From Marinilabilia salmonicolor (GTDB lineage: Bacteria > Bacteroidota > Bacteroidia > Bacteroidales > Marinilabiliaceae), in NCBI RefSeq assembly GCF_003003035.1, contig NZ_PVTS01000009.1:62001-126000 (forward strand): 64,000 nucleotides of DNA, in the 5' to 3' direction. The notes under the pieces were generated by a model that was given only the letters and a program-made list of their open reading frames with translations, did no database searches and was not told where the DNA came from. Position numbers and translations under genes: made by a program. Shown one piece after another: positions 63,056-64,000 of this stretch; position 1 is the stretch's first letter, and every line of letters begins with the position of its first letter.

Positions 63056-64000
63056 ATGAGGTCTATGAAAAAAAGTGGAAAAAGTTTGACAATGTTGTCA
63101 TTATCATTGCTGTTTGGCGCAATCCTGTTCTGGGGGTGCGATGATGACAATGAGAAAAGCTGGGATGTAAGCAGCGACCCGGCATTGGAATTGCAGGCTG
63201 CGGAGATACATTCCGAACAGGGACGCACCATCCGGATTGAAGGGATTGCTACCGATGAGGTGGGCATAAAAAAGATCAACCTGAATATTGATGACTGGTA
63301 TCTTAACCGGGATATTGAGATCTCTACCAATGATTCAGTGGTGAAGAGTTATGAACTTTCTTACGACTTTTTGGTGCCTGAAGATGCAGCCAATAAAGGA
63401 CATAGTATTCAGGTTACCGTTTATAATATGGGAGATCGAACGGCGAGTGAAATTGTGGAAGTTTTTATGGATGGCGACTTCACCAACCCGGTTCTGGATG
63501 TTAAAAATCCTGTTAATGGATTAACTCTGGCTCCTGACAGCGAATTACCTGTTGAGATAAATGCTGTGTTGGGAGATTCGCGTCAGCTTGGTTATTTCGT
63601 AGCCAGGGAATCGTCCATAAATTTCTACGACAGTGTTTCGTTTATGGGAACAGGGCAACTGAATTTTGAATATCAGAATATTGCCACCCTGCCTGCTGAA
63701 GTAGGCGAGTACAATTTTGAGTTTGTTTTGGCAGACAGTGCTGGTAATGTGGTGACCAGCAACAGAGTCGTTAAGGCTTCTTTTGACTTTGACAAACTGT
63801 ATCTTGCCGATGTGGCCACCGATGAGGAACTGAATTCGGACCTTTTTGGTGTTCCTATGTTGATTTCGAAAACTGCACCTTACAATTTTGAAGGAAAGTA
63901 TTATGCGGAAGCTCCTGGCGCAGAAGTTAGGTTTGTTCCTCAAACAACAAGCTTCGCACCTCATTGCTATGGTCTGGACCCCAACGATCCTTCCAAATTG
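63056..64000 (+). CDS. Surface lipoprotein, SusE/F-like candidate, cut by window edge
   Basis: An open frame runs from ATG 63056 (or 63065) to the window end, 315 codons. A lipoprotein signal ends LFWGC and is followed by the acidic DDDNEKS that directs export to the cell surface in Bacteroidota. Two repeated Ig-like beta modules follow: ALELQAAEIHSEQGRTIRIE, and a second starting near NPVLDVKNPVNGLTLAPDSE. Such proteins often sit in polysaccharide loci and bind glycans. It starts 40 bases after the GH30 stop. No SusC/D pair is visible, so the role is inferred. Confidence 0.75.
   Translation, partial: MRSMKKSGKSLTMLSLSLLFGAILFWGCDDDNEKSWDVSSDPALELQAAEIHSEQGRTIRIEGIATDEVGIKKINLNIDDWYLNRDIEISTNDSVVKSYELSYDFLVPEDAANKGHSIQVTVYNMGDRTASEIVEVFMDGDFTNPVLDVKNPVNGLTLAPDSELPVEINAVLGDSRQLGYFVARESSINFYDSVSFMGTGQLNFEYQNIATLPAEVGEYNFEFVLADSAGNVVTSNRVVKASFDFDKLYLADVATDEELNSDLFGVPMLISKTAPYNFEGKYYAEAPGAEVRFVPQTTSFAPHCYGLDPNDPSKL

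Noticed and set aside
1-64000. tRNA, rRNA, integrase, intact insertion sequence or attachment sites
   Set aside because: None were recognised on either strand; only short non-coding repeats are present.

Overview
The window reads as chromosome of a Bacteroidota bacterium, probably a Marinilabiliales-like, carbohydrate-degrading marine or sediment organism. The pointers are two giant hybrid two-component regulators of glycan use, a SusB-type GH97 enzyme, many signal-peptide lipoproteins, and promoters of the Bacteroidota form (TAnnTTTG at -7). No tRNA, rRNA, CRISPR array or intact transposase gene was seen. The species is not identified.

Layout. 1-8337: an SMP-30-like lipoprotein (cut by the left edge), rubrerythrin, sugar O-acetyltransferase, SDR oxidoreductase, an orphan lipoprotein, an NhaC antiporter with an OprB-like porin, and a TlpA/peroxiredoxin-like pair. 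8912-22598: GH43, hybrid regulator 1, a SatD/DUF3307 gene pair, a DUF6377 regulator, then GH13 and GH97 alpha-glucan enzymes. 23082-30666: a two-part arsenic cluster. Part one is arsR, arsEFG-like genes and a permease, for organoarsenicals. Part two is arsR, arsC, arsM and acr3, for inorganic arsenic, with an odd repeat-bearing lipoprotein between the parts. 30988-44362: pstSCAB-like ABC transporter, alginate-export-type porin, PiT-family permease, a NarL-type two-component system and a five-gene Hdr-like iron-sulfur/flavin operon. 44717-56972: ClC channel, two GH3 enzymes, pirin, nitroreductase, YceI, MarR, HelD and a DksA-like protein. 56975-64000: hybrid regulator 2, divergent from a GH30 enzyme and a partial lipoprotein.

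The strongest unusual signal is a shared promoter architecture upstream of four transcription units: pstS, the porin, the PiT permease and the Hdr-like operon. Each has a distal NarL-like 7-2-7 palindrome (TACG-N8-CGTA) and a degenerate proximal copy 23-25 bp nearer the gene. The proximal copy is always centred 30.5 bp from a TAnnTTTG-like box. The NarL-family regulator is encoded among these units, so the whole block looks like one oxyanion-uptake plus electron-transfer regulon. The PstS has Cys and Ala where phosphate-binding Ser and Thr are usual, so its substrate may not be phosphate.

Intergenic DNA carries four dispersed repeat families: A, MITE-like, about 150 bp; B, a 93-bp period unit in three places; C, about 52 bp, four copies; and D, about 320-350 bp, two copies. 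All coordinates and motif matches were read by eye; no searches were run.
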